From Pseudoxanthomonas sp. Root630 (GTDB taxonomy: Bacteria > Pseudomonadota > Gammaproteobacteria > Xanthomonadales > Xanthomonadaceae), in the NCBI RefSeq assembly GCF_001427585.1, contig NZ_LMGY01000018.1, positions 162,074-226,073 on the forward strand: a DNA stretch of 64,000 nt, given 5' to 3'. A program made the position numbers and the translations under genes. Of the stretch, positions 25,450-33,515 are shown piece by piece (position 1 is the stretch's first letter; each line of letters opens with the position of its first letter). The notes below the pieces were generated by a model. That model saw nothing but the letters and a program-made list of their open reading frames with translations. It was not told the origin of the DNA and searched no databases.

Positions 25450-26373
25450 ATGTTGTCAGCCGATGAATTGGCCCTGCTGGAAGCCATCCGCGAGAGCGGC
25501 AGCCTGTCCCGGGCGGCGGCCCGGCTCGGCAAGGCGCCGTCCACCGTGTCGCATGCGGCGCGGCAGCTGGAAGCGCGCTTCGACGCCCTGTTGTTCGACC
25601 GCCGCCGTTATCGCCTCCAGCTGACCCCGGCAGGCCACCTGCTGGCGCAGGAAGCCGCCCGCCTGATGCTGGACGTCTCCCGCCTGACGCAGCGGGTCAG
25701 GCAGATCGCGGGCGGATGGGAGGATCGCCTGTGGATCGTCACCGACGAGATCCTCGAATTCGAGACACTGCTGCCGGCGATCCGCGCCTTCGATGCCTTG
25801 AAGTCGGGGGTGACGCTGCGCATCACCCACGAAGTCCTTACCGGTACATGGGATGCGCTGCGCGATGGGCGCGCCGACCTGGTCGTGGGTGCGACGAACG
25901 AACCCCCGGTGATCCCCGGGTTGCGCTGGTTCGAACTGGGCGTGATGGATTGGGTGTTCGCGGTGTCGCCGCGCCATCCATTGGCCAAGGTGCGCGAACC
26001 GGTCGAGCGGGCCGCCGTGCTCCAGCACCGCGCGGTGGTGGTGGCCGATACGTCGCGCAGGGTGGATGTGCGCGGCTACGGCGTGCTGGGCGGGCAGCCG
26101 TCGCTGGCGGTGCCCAGCATGCGCGCCAAGATCCAGGCCCAATGCGAAGGCCTGGGCGTGGGCTGGTTGCCGCGCGATCGCGTGGCCGGACTGCTCAAGC
26201 GCGGCGACCTGGTGGAGAAGAAGATGGTGGATCCGCGCGAACCCAACCTGCTCTACGTCGCCTGGCGTGGGGATCACCAGGGGCGCGCCCTGGACTGGTG
26301 GCTGGCACACTTGCAGAACAAGCGCCTGGCTTCGCGGCTGGTGAAGGGCATCGATGTCACTGCGACGACCTGA
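25450..26373 (+). CDS. LysR-family transcriptional regulator
   Basis: A 307-residue LysR regulator. Winged helix-turn-helix at residues 1-60 (ADELALLEAIRESGSLSRAA, KAPSTVSHAARQLEARF, LFDRRRYRLQLTPAG). The effector domain follows (LWIVTDEILEFETLLPAIRA; GRADLVVGATNEPP). I chose ATG 25450 because the fold begins there; the frame extends 30 codons further upstream without a family match. Probably represses or activates the divergent SDR and itself through the palindrome at 25433-25449. Confidence 0.92.
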   Translation: MLSADELALLEAIRESGSLSRAAARLGKAPSTVSHAARQLEARFDALLFDRRRYRLQLTPAGHLLAQEAARLMLDVSRLTQRVRQIAGGWEDRLWIVTDEILEFETLLPAIRAFDALKSGVTLRITHEVLTGTWDALRDGRADLVVGATNEPPVIPGLRWFELGVMDWVFAVSPRHPLAKVREPVERAAVLQHRAVVVADTSRRVDVRGYGVLGGQPSLAVPSMRAKIQAQCEGLGVGWLPRDRVAGLLKRGDLVEKKMVDPREPNLLYVAWRGDHQGRALDWWLAHLQNKRLASRLVKGIDVTATT

Positions 26374-26437
26374 CGGGACGCGAAACACCGCGCGTACTGC
26401 GGTTGGAGATACGGCTGTCAATCTGGGAGAAAGGCGA

Positions 26438-26926
26438 ATGCCGACGGACAGGATCGTCGCGTTCCTGCGGGAAATAGGGATCGACGTCGCCGAGGGCATC
26501 GTGCCCGAGGACAGTTTTCTTCCCGGCGTCAGGATCGAGCGGGGCACGCTGGTCTTCGATCGCGATCGGCTGGCGTGGCCGGGCGATCTGCTGCATGAAG
26601 CCGGTCATATCGCGGTCACGCCGCCGTCCGCGAGGGCGTCGCTGTCCGACGCGCTGGAGGCGCACGAAGAGCACGCCGACGGCGGCGAGGCGGAAGCGAC
26701 CGCATGGGCCTATGCCGCCTGCATGAAGCTCGGCCTGCCGGCGGAAGTGCTCTTCCATCGCGGCGGCTATCACGGGCGCTCCGAGGCATTGATCACCACG
26801 TTCGCGCTCGGCGTCTATCCGGGAAGCGCGGGCCTGGTCCGGTGCGGCATGGCCGCCATGGCCAGCGCGCCCGGTGCCGTGCCGGCGGGCGGTTATCCCG
26901 ACCTGCTGGCGTGGCTGCGTCCCTGA
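26438..26926 (+). CDS. Unknown protein with HEAGH zinc-peptidase-like motif
   Basis: A 162-residue cytoplasmic protein with no named family that I recognise. WPGDLLHEAGHIAV gives H53-E54-x-x-H57, and the later GGEAEATAWAYAAC offers E84 or E86 as third zinc ligand on the following helix. That order, with a shallow N-terminal beta region (GVRIERGTLVFDRDRL), recalls ImmA/IrrE-type metallopeptidases reduced to their core. Ribosome site GGGAGAAAGG stands just before ATG 26438. It follows the LysR gene by 64 bp on the same strand. Confidence 0.65.
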   Translation: MPTDRIVAFLREIGIDVAEGIVPEDSFLPGVRIERGTLVFDRDRLAWPGDLLHEAGHIAVTPPSARASLSDALEAHEEHADGGEAEATAWAYAACMKLGLPAEVLFHRGGYHGRSEALITTFALGVYPGSAGLVRCGMAAMASAPGAVPAGGYPDLLAWLRP

Positions 26927-26953
26927 CCCTGCGCACGTCCGCGCTGCGTGCGC

Positions 26954-28729
26954 TCAGTGACCGGGATCGGCGTCCAGCACATGCAGCCCCACGTTGAGCC
27001 GCTTGGCCTGGCGTTTGGCGGCGGCGGCCTGCGAGGCGACTTCCTCGGCGGTGGTGAAGCGGCCGCGTGATGCCGGCGCGACGCCGATGGTCAGCGTGGT
27101 CAGCGGGAACGTCGCGTAGCGCCCGGCGCGGTCTTCGCCCTCCAGCACGCCGCGGGTACGGTCGGACTCGTCGAACAGCGCCAGGCTCGCGGCATTGAAC
27201 TCGCCGACCATGTCGCGGCAGCGGCGCTCCCAGTCGTCGCTCTGGAACAGCACCACGAAGTCGTCGCCCCCCACGTGCCCGACGAAATCCCACTGCGGTT
27301 CGGCATGGCGCAGCAGCGTCGACGCGACCAGCCGGATCATGCGGTCGCCGCGGAAATAGCCGTACTGGTCGTTGTACGGCTTGAAGTGGTTGAGATCGCA
27401 GTACGCCGCCATGAACGGCTGCTGCGCCTCGATCAATCGCGCGATGTGTTCGGCGATCGGAATGTTGCCCGGCAGCAGGGTCAGCGGATTGGCGTAGCGG
27501 GCGGCCTCGATGCGCAGCTCGGTCACGCGCCGCACCAGCGCCTCGCCGGTGCCGACGCCGGCGTAGCGCCCGTCGCGGGTGATGATGAAGCCGTCGGACA
27601 GGTAGCGCTGGTCCTCGCCCAGCAGGATTTCCGACATCGCGTCGATGTTCTGCGCCACGTCGGCCATGATCGGCGAGGCATGCATCAGCTTGATGCAGGG
27701 CTTGCGGCCGAGCAGCTCGCGCGCGAACGGCACGGCCATGCGTTCGTTGAACACCCGCCGGTTGATCAGGCCCAGTGGCCGCTGGTCGCCGTCGACCACC
27801 GGCAACGCCTGCAGGTCCGGGTGCTGGCGGAACAACTGCTCCGCATCGAAGTTGCTGGCGTCGTCGGTGATGAAGGGCGCCTCGATCAGCAGATGGGCCG
27901 CGGTGACCTTGGGGAACGACGACCGACGACCGCTGCGCGGCCACACCGGCAGTTTCTCGCGCGAGGCCAGGCGCAGGTCGTCCGGCACCGCCTCCGTGGC
28001 GCGCTCGGCGGGGCGGCCCAGCAGGTATCCCTGCGCATAGCGGATGCCCAGGTCCTGGATGATCGCCAGGTCCTGCACGTGCTCCACGCCCTCGGCGATG
28101 AGGTCGGTGCCCAGGCTGTCGGCCACCTGCACCAGGGCGCGCACGATGCTGAGCCGGCCGGGGCTCTGCGCGATCTCGTGGATCAGGTAGCGGTCGAGCT
28201 TCACGTACTCCGGCCCCAGCTCGTGCCACAGCTCGAAGTTGGAGTGGCCGTTGCCGAAGTCGTCCAGGGCGATGCGGATGCCGGCGGCGCGCAGATAGCC
28301 GAGGGCATCGGCGAGGCGGCCCACGTCTTCGACGATGTCGCGCTCGGTGATCTCGATGACGAAGCGGCTCAGGTCGCGGCCCGCCGACTGCAGGCTCTCG
28401 ATGATCTGCTGGGGGCGCAAGGCGCCCTGCAGGATCGCGTGCGCGCTCAGGTTGAGCAGCAGGCGACCGCCGCGGTCGAAGTCGAACGCACGCACCAGGG
28501 TGCGCGCGGCCTGTGTTTCCAGCTCGCCCAGCCGGCCGGCGTTGCGCGCGATGTCCAGCAGCTGCAGGGGGGTCAAGCGGCCATGCGCAGGGCGCATCAG
28601 CCCTTCATGGGCGACGACCCGCAGGTCTTCCAGGTGGATGATCGGCTGGAACACCGCGCGCAGACCGCCTGGACGCATCGCGGCGTCCAGCACGTCGGCA
28701 GCAGGCAGGGAGATTGGGCGTGCGGGCAT
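26954..28729 (-). CDS. EAL-CBS-GGDEF protein, cyclic-di-GMP turnover
   Basis: A 591-residue cytoplasmic protein with the unusual order EAL, CBS pair, GGDEF. The EAL domain (about 20-250) has EGL in place of EAL (residues 42-44), but the other PDE residues are present: LLLNLS, EITERD, ALDDFGNG, YVKLDR, EGVEH. Residues about 275-410 look like two CBS repeats (LIEAPFITDDA; PVVDGDQRPLGLINRRVF; YLSDGFIITRDGRYAGVGTG), likely nucleotide sensors. The C-terminal cyclase domain has GGDDF at about 487-491, an accepted active variant, with CDLNHFKPYND before it. It may be bifunctional or a ligand-gated phosphodiesterase. No membrane segments. Confidence 0.9.
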   Translation of the reverse strand: MPARPISLPAADVLDAAMRPGGLRAVFQPIIHLEDLRVVAHEGLMRPAHGRLTPLQLLDIARNAGRLGELETQAARTLVRAFDFDRGGRLLLNLSAHAILQGALRPQQIIESLQSAGRDLSRFVIEITERDIVEDVGRLADALGYLRAAGIRIALDDFGNGHSNFELWHELGPEYVKLDRYLIHEIAQSPGRLSIVRALVQVADSLGTDLIAEGVEHVQDLAIIQDLGIRYAQGYLLGRPAERATEAVPDDLRLASREKLPVWPRSGRRSSFPKVTAAHLLIEAPFITDDASNFDAEQLFRQHPDLQALPVVDGDQRPLGLINRRVFNERMAVPFARELLGRKPCIKLMHASPIMADVAQNIDAMSEILLGEDQRYLSDGFIITRDGRYAGVGTGEALVRRVTELRIEAARYANPLTLLPGNIPIAEHIARLIEAQQPFMAAYCDLNHFKPYNDQYGYFRGDRMIRLVASTLLRHAEPQWDFVGHVGGDDFVVLFQSDDWERRCRDMVGEFNAASLALFDESDRTRGVLEGEDRAGRYATFPLTTLTIGVAPASRGRFTTAEEVASQAAAAKRQAKRLNVGLHVLDADPGH

Positions 28730-28878
28730 GGGGCCGGGACGCTAGCGCGATCGCATGACAATCGCGTGTCACTCCTCGTCGTCATCGTGCTGTAGCGCAC
28801 GGCGCGTACACCACCGGCATTCCAGAACGGCGCATGCGGGATGCGAACCAGGCCCGGGTGGCGCAGGCGGTCCGGCAC

Positions 28879-29142
28879 TCAGGCCGGTGGCGCGAAATCC
28901 GCCAACACGCTGCCGCCGACCGCGATCAGCCGATCCAGGCGGATGCGTTCGCCGGTGCCGAGTTCGGCGTACTCGACGCCGTCGCGGGCGGAGAGGGTGA
29001 CGATGCGTGTTTCGCGTTCCTGCGTTGCTCCGTCGTCATCGAGGAACCGGATGACGGCCTCCGTCCGCCGCGTCGCGGTGGCTTCCAGCACGTCGTGGAA
29101 CTCACAGTTGATCGGCGTGTAGGGATCTGACGGATGCGACAT
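28879..29142 (-). CDS. rof: Rho-binding antiterminator, Rof family
   Basis: An 87-residue Sm-like protein that inhibits transcription-termination factor Rho by binding its RNA site. The match to E. coli Rof (YaeO) is clear in YTPINCEFHDVLE near the N-terminus and in the later RIRLDRLIAV and FAPPA end. It has two DEATATRR-type polar segments and keeps the acidic patch expected to contact Rho. A small single-gene unit on the minus strand, between the EAL-CBS-GGDEF gene and the protease gene. Confidence 0.85.
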   Translation of the reverse strand: MSHPSDPYTPINCEFHDVLEATATRRTEAVIRFLDDDGATQERETRIVTLSARDGVEYAELGTGERIRLDRLIAVGGSVLADFAPPA

Positions 29143-29281
29143 GGCGGGCTCTGGAAGACCTGGATGACAGGGTCAGCGTAGCGCGAGGATGCTGCGGCGT
29201 CGCGTAGGCGTTGGAGTATGGGCGTGCGCGAATCACGGCGGACTGGCGTTCGCCGGACGACCGCCCGCAGGCGGTGCCCCG

Positions 29282-30340
29282 CTAGGCGAGATCCACCCGC
29301 AGTTCGTCGAGAACGGCCTGGATCGGATTGGCGTAGGCGTAGCCGCCGTGGTCGGGGCAGGCGAACAGCAGGCCCGTCGCCGCGCCCGACGCCTTCGCGA
29401 CGATCAGGGCGCCGCTGTCGCCACTCTGGGCGAACCGGGACGTCCCGTTCTTCGAACGGATGCGCAGCTGGTGGACGAAGCGCGCAACGCGGTTGGGCGC
29501 GTTGCGGTCGATGGGAAGCATCACGTCGCAATCGATGTCGTCGATGACGCCCTGGGAGTAGCCCGTCGTCCTGGCGTGCTTGTGCACCGCCATGCCGAGG
29601 CTCGCTGCGGCCGTTCCATGCACGGTACCGACGCCGCAGATGCCGGGCGAGATGCGTATCGCGTCGTCCATCGCGGCGACGGCGGCATCGACCCGGTTCT
29701 CCGTCGTGCCGTCTGCCACGATGGGGGCGAAGCGCAGCAGTCTTCCCACCGTGTCCGCCTCCATCCCGCCGTCGCCCGCGGAGGGTTGGCATACGCCGGT
29801 GCCCAGCCCGACGGCACCGAAGTCGGCCAGTACGTGGTTGTTGCTGAGCGCGAGGTGCAGCGCTTCCTCGCCTGCAAGGCGCGATCGGACGCTCGCGCCG
29901 AGCGTGCCGCCGACGACGGTAACGTGGCCGAACGAGGTGCCGGCGTGCAGGGGGCGCTGGCGCTTCAGTCGCTTGAGCGTGCAGGGAAAGACGGGCGGCG
30001 CCGCGAAGAACGCCGGTGGTGCTTCGATGATGTCGGTCGGAATGCCATCGACGAGGGCGGGAATCAGCTCGGCGGCGCCGATCAGGCTGCGTGGCAGCTT
30101 GCGCGTTACGTACAGCCTGATGGACAGCGTGGAGGTGGACTTGCCCGCGACCAGCTTGCGGCCGATCCCGATGGCATGCACCAGGCGACCCGCCTGGCGA
30201 CGGAGATCGGCGATCCGGTAATGCGTGGCGATGGCGCCACCGATCGGCCGTTCCGCACCATGGCAGCGCGAGACCATCTCGCGCTTCGCCAGAAGCAGGC
30301 CCTCGGGCAGGCCTGCGACGCAGAGGGGAGCGCGCGACAC
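29282..30340 (-). CDS. Trypsin-fold serine peptidase-like protein
   Basis: A 352-residue protein with a chymotrypsin-like core. Triad candidates are H169 in LALSNNHVLAD, D218 in NRVDAAVAAMDD and S309 in FAQSGDSGALIV. The N-terminal 110 residues (GRKLVAGKSTSTLSIRLYVT, LIPALVDGIPTDIIEAPPA) are a pattern seen before such domains in bacterial trypsin-like peptidases. No signal peptide, so probably cytoplasmic. The GTG start at 30340 is 1 base after the stop of the upstream MBL gene region, so the two are one operon; an ATG at 30277 is an alternative start. Substrate unknown; a role in a conflict or stress pathway is only a guess. Confidence 0.78.
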   Translation of the reverse strand: MSRAPLCVAGLPEGLLLAKREMVSRCHGAERPIGGAIATHYRIADLRRQAGRLVHAIGIGRKLVAGKSTSTLSIRLYVTRKLPRSLIGAAELIPALVDGIPTDIIEAPPAFFAAPPVFPCTLKRLKRQRPLHAGTSFGHVTVVGGTLGASVRSRLAGEEALHLALSNNHVLADFGAVGLGTGVCQPSAGDGGMEADTVGRLLRFAPIVADGTTENRVDAAVAAMDDAIRISPGICGVGTVHGTAAASLGMAVHKHARTTGYSQGVIDDIDCDVMLPIDRNAPNRVARFVHQLRIRSKNGTSRFAQSGDSGALIVAKASGAATGLLFACPDHGGYAYANPIQAVLDELRVDLA

Positions 30341-30341
30341 G

Positions 30342-31679
30342 TCAGTACTCGGTTTCCACGCTGAGCCGGCCGTCCGAGGTCGCCTTGATCGCGATGTTGC
30401 CGTCCCAACCGTTGGCGTAGATCGCCTTCTTCATCGTCCAGTAGGTGAAGTCCGGCGGGGTATTGCCGTTGAGGCTGCGACCCTTGAGGCCCACCCGGAC
30501 GAGCTTGGGGCTCTTGCGGTCGAGCGAGACGCCGCTGTCCGTGTCCAGCAGCAGTTTCAACGCCTTCGCATTCGGGTGGCCGAAGGCGTAGGCGCTGAAC
30601 GTCTCGTCGTCCGGCGAGGATTCTCCCGATTGGATGACCGCGATCCGGGGCGTCACCGCAGTGACGAAGTCGGCGGTGGTGGCGTTGTGCGAACCGTGGT
30701 GGCCGACCTTGAGGACGTCCGCGTCGAACGCGCCGAGGTCCGCCGCATAGGATTCGAGCATGGCGGAGAGGCCCTGCGACTCCAGGTCGCCGGTGAACAG
30801 GAAGACCGCCTTGCCGAATGCGACACGCAACACGACGCTGTCGTTGTTGGCGTCGTTGGCCCAGGTCGTGTCGAGGTCCACGCGGCCCCACAGTGCGGAG
30901 ATCTTCGGGTCCACGCCGGTGTTGCCGCGCTTGCAGTTGACCGGATCGATGATGTCGCTGGTCGCTCCCGACACTGTCTTGATGTCGGACTCGGCCAGGC
31001 CCACGTAGCCGACGCCTTCGATCTCCGCAGCATACGACTGCAGATCGCGTTGCCCCTTGCCGCCGGAGGCGCGGGGCGCGGGAGGGCCGTTGTCGACGAC
31101 GTTCATCACGACGATCGCCGGCTCCGCCTCGAGCAGCACGGAAACCCCATCGGTGTGGTCCTTGTGCGGGTGCGAAAGCACCACCAGGTGCAGGGTGCGC
31201 GCCAGGTCCGCACGGCGCTCGAAGAATTCTTCCAGGTACCGGCTGAGCCGATCGCGGCCGGACACGCGCGCGGTGTTTTCCCCGCCCGTATCGATGAGCA
31301 CCGCCGCGCAGGAGAATTCCAGCAACGTCGCGTCGCCCTGCCCGACATCGATGAAGTGGGCGACCATCGTCGTGGGGTCGGCCGTGGCCGTCGGCAGGCC
31401 CGCGGGCATCGGGGTGTCCACCATCGGGACGTCCCTCGCAGGCGACCGCTGGGTTGCGCGGGTATCCACGGGAGTCACCTGGGTACCCGGCGACGGTCCC
31501 TGCTGTGGTGGACCATCGCCGGGGTGCTCGGTGTCTTGTGGCAAGGAGGTCGGCAACAGGGTCCCACCGTCGCCCGTCTCGGCGCGGGGTGCCAATGTGC
31601 TCTGGCAACCCGCGAGCAACACGCCGACAACCAGAGACAAGCCGTAGAGCCGATGGCGCGAAGCGATCGCATGCTGCAT
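30342..31679 (-). CDS. MBL-fold hydrolase lipoprotein (ComEC C-domain-like)
   Basis: A 445-residue protein that starts with a lipoprotein signal (LYGLSLVVGVLLAGCQS), so it should be anchored outside the inner membrane. A Pro/Thr-rich linker of about 80 residues follows. The metallo-beta-lactamase domain begins at about residue 108 with VAHFIDVGQGDATLLEF and has H170-x-H172-x-D174-H175 in SHPHKDHTDG, VFLFTGDLES and KVGHHGSHNAT; this is the DVGQGD type found in ComEC/Rec2 and secreted nucleases or phosphodiesterases. It is first in the operon with the trypsin-fold gene, its stop 1 base from that gene's start. Likely substrate DNA or cyclic nucleotide, not proven. Confidence 0.85.
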   Translation of the reverse strand: MQHAIASRHRLYGLSLVVGVLLAGCQSTLAPRAETGDGGTLLPTSLPQDTEHPGDGPPQQGPSPGTQVTPVDTRATQRSPARDVPMVDTPMPAGLPTATADPTTMVAHFIDVGQGDATLLEFSCAAVLIDTGGENTARVSGRDRLSRYLEEFFERRADLARTLHLVVLSHPHKDHTDGVSVLLEAEPAIVVMNVVDNGPPAPRASGGKGQRDLQSYAAEIEGVGYVGLAESDIKTVSGATSDIIDPVNCKRGNTGVDPKISALWGRVDLDTTWANDANNDSVVLRVAFGKAVFLFTGDLESQGLSAMLESYAADLGAFDADVLKVGHHGSHNATTADFVTAVTPRIAVIQSGESSPDDETFSAYAFGHPNAKALKLLLDTDSGVSLDRKSPKLVRVGLKGRSLNGNTPPDFTYWTMKKAIYANGWDGNIAIKATSDGRLSVETEY

Positions 31680-31979
31680 GAGAGTCCCCTTCCGAAGGGT
31701 GGTCCTGCCGACGCTGTGCCCGTCAATGTCCCGATGTACAGGCCTCACCCACGCCGGTCGGTGGCCGCACGGGAAGGGTCAGCTGGTTGAACGCGACGCT
31801 GCGGGGCGGGCGGTCAACGTAAATGCAGATACGTGGGGCGAGGCAGGGCCGGGGGCATCCGCGCGAATGGCAGTGGCTTATCCGGGAATCCGCGTGTTCA
31901 TCGATGGGGGCGTGGAGTTGATGGCGCAGCGTGCACCGGCCATCCGGCAACCACGCTGGCCCGTAGGTCCCTGCCTGGC

Positions 31980-32380
31980 TGCAGGTATCGCGACCGATGG
32001 CCGTGCAGGCCTGCGCCATGCCAGGCAGCCTCGCGCTTGATGCCCCCTTGCCCATCGCCCGCGACCGGTCCGGACATGGCGTTCGATATGCGGCGATATG
32101 GCGCGGCATACATGCGGACATGGCGCGCCATAGGCAGCGATGTGGCACGACATGCTCGAGGGCAGGTCGCGCGATACCCTGTGGTATCGCCGATCATGCC
32201 GGTGAGTATCGTTCGCCATGTCCATCGGTATGCCGCGCGATACACCGCTGCCTGACCGTTGACGCAAGCGGATATCGTCGTCGATACGTCTGCCGGTCTC
32301 CGGTGATACCAACCGGTATCGACGTTGATCCCTGTCGGTATCGCCGTCCAGGATCACGCGTATGGCGCGACACATCACGC
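31980..32380. repeat. Phased array of about 11-bp motif units
   Basis: Short AT-containing motifs recur at helical spacing in otherwise GC-rich DNA. Start positions of successive units: GACATG 32073, GATATG 32085, GATATG 32095, GCATAC 32106, GACATG 32117, CCATAG 32128, GATGTG 32139, GACATG 32149, GATACC 32173, GGTATC 32183, GTATC 32206, GGTATG 32227, GATAC 32239, GATATC 32271, GATACG 32283, GATACC 32305, GGTATC 32315, GGTATC 32337. Where consecutive units exist the step is 10-12 bp; over 32073-32370 the average is about 11. The units themselves are degenerate and partly inverted (GATACC/GGTATC), so this is not an ordinary tandem repeat or CRISPR. Confidence 0.7.
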
Positions 32381-32440
32381 GCACCGGACGCCCGGAAAGA
32401 GGGCAGGCGACGCGTGGTTGGCGGGGTGCCGGCCACGGCA

Positions 32441-32454
32441 CTGGATCGATTTAA
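32441..32454. promoter_or_regulatory. LacI-type operator candidate before glucokinase operon
   Basis: CTGGATCGATTTAA matches 11 of 14 positions of the palindrome TTGGATCGATCCAA found before other genes of the mannan/N-glycan locus. It lies 50 bp upstream of the glucokinase ATG. Confidence 0.5.
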
Positions 32455-32504
32455 TGAGATGATTCCCGTCGGTCTTCAAGCGCCCTTGCCGGGTAGAGCC
32501 ACCG

Positions 32505-33515
32505 ATGGATGTTGTGCGGAATTGCGCCCAGGGCTGTCTCGTCGCGGATGTCGGTGGCACGAACGCGCGGCTGGGCTGGAGTCCCGACGGGCATGAAATA
32601 TGCGACGTGGCGACGTATCGCTGCAGGGAGCACGCCTCGCTGGCCGATGTCCTGAACGACTATCTGCATTGGCTGGCATCGAATCGCGCGGGCATGCAGG
32701 TGCGCGACGCCGTCGTCGCCATCGCCGGCTATCTCCACGGCGACCGCCTGGTCAACGCCAACCTGCCCTGGGCGGTGTCGGTCGCCCGGACCACCGAAGC
32801 CACGGGGCTGGCATCCCTCGCGCTGATCAATGACTTCGGTGCCGTCGCTCATGCGATCCCCGGCGTTCAACGGCATGCGCTTGTTCCGCTGTTGCCGGGG
32901 CAGCAGGACGTCGGCATGCGGGCGCCGGCGTTGGTGCTGGGGCCCGGGACCGGCCTCGGTGCCGCGATGTGCCTCGATTGCAGGGGCTCCGACGTGCTGT
33001 TGACCGAATCCGGTCATGCGGCGCTGGCGGCGAACAATGCGGTGGAGCTGGATGTGCTGCGTGACCTCGCCCAGCGCTGGCCCCATGTGGACAACGAGCG
33101 CGTGCTCTCGGGCACCGGCATGGTGCACCTCCACGCGAGCCTGGCGCGCGTGCGGGGAGCGTCCTCGCGGCATGAGCAGGCGGAGGAGATCGTCGATGCC
33201 GCATTGGGCGGGGATGCGGACGCGCGGGAAACGCTCGATGTCTTCTGCGGTTGGCTGGGCAGTCTGGTGGCCGATCTGGCGCTCACCTTGGGCGCACGTG
33301 AGGTCTACCTGGCAGGAGGCGTGACGGCGCACATTGCCCCCTTCCTGCATGCCGGCCCGTTCCAGCAACGTTATGCCGGGAAATTCGCGATGCCACGGAC
33401 GCCGCCGCCGGTCTGGCGCATCGATCATGGTCAGCTGGGGCTGGCGGGCGCGGCCATGTACGGGTGGACGCATCCGGCGTCCCGGGATGGGCGTTTCCTT
33501 GAGGAGCACACATGA
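32505..33515 (+). CDS. glk: Glucokinase (Glk family)
   Basis: A 336-residue cytoplasmic hexokinase-fold enzyme that phosphorylates glucose with ATP. It has the phosphate-binding motif VADVGGTNARLG (about residues 13-24), VAIAGYLHGDRL, the sugar-binding LALINDFGAVAHAI with the catalytic Asp, GPGTGLGAAMC, and LTESGHAALAA with the Glu/His pair of the Glk family. In this operon it might also act on glucosamine- or GlcNAc-type sugars, but sequence alone gives glucose. First gene of a three-gene operon; its stop overlaps the next ATG by 4 bp. No strong ribosome site is seen upstream. Confidence 0.9.
   Translation: MDVVRNCAQGCLVADVGGTNARLGWSPDGHEICDVATYRCREHASLADVLNDYLHWLASNRAGMQVRDAVVAIAGYLHGDRLVNANLPWAVSVARTTEATGLASLALINDFGAVAHAIPGVQRHALVPLLPGQQDVGMRAPALVLGPGTGLGAAMCLDCRGSDVLLTESGHAALAANNAVELDVLRDLAQRWPHVDNERVLSGTGMVHLHASLARVRGASSRHEQAEEIVDAALGGDADARETLDVFCGWLGSLVADLALTLGAREVYLAGGVTAHIAPFLHAGPFQQRYAGKFAMPRTPPPVWRIDHGQLGLAGAAMYGWTHPASRDGRFLEEHT

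Larger units (their letters stand above)
31680..32504. other. 825-bp spacer without a convincing gene
   Basis: Between the divergent MBL lipoprotein and glucokinase genes no reading frame looks like protein: all frames present are Arg/Pro/Cys-rich shadows, and the frames on both strands switch with the repeat phase. The left 300 bp shows nothing notable. From about 31980 to 32380 it holds the phased motif array listed separately, and at 32441 a LacI-type operator site. Confidence 0.7.

Noticed and set aside
31980..32380. CRISPR array
   Set aside because: Units are 6 bp, degenerate and spaced 11 bp; no direct repeats of 24-40 bp and no cas genes.
31723..32441. Several overlapping frames on both strands in the array spacer
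   Set aside because: They share no family pattern, and the 11-bp unit cannot keep a reading frame. No ribosome site or conserved segment.
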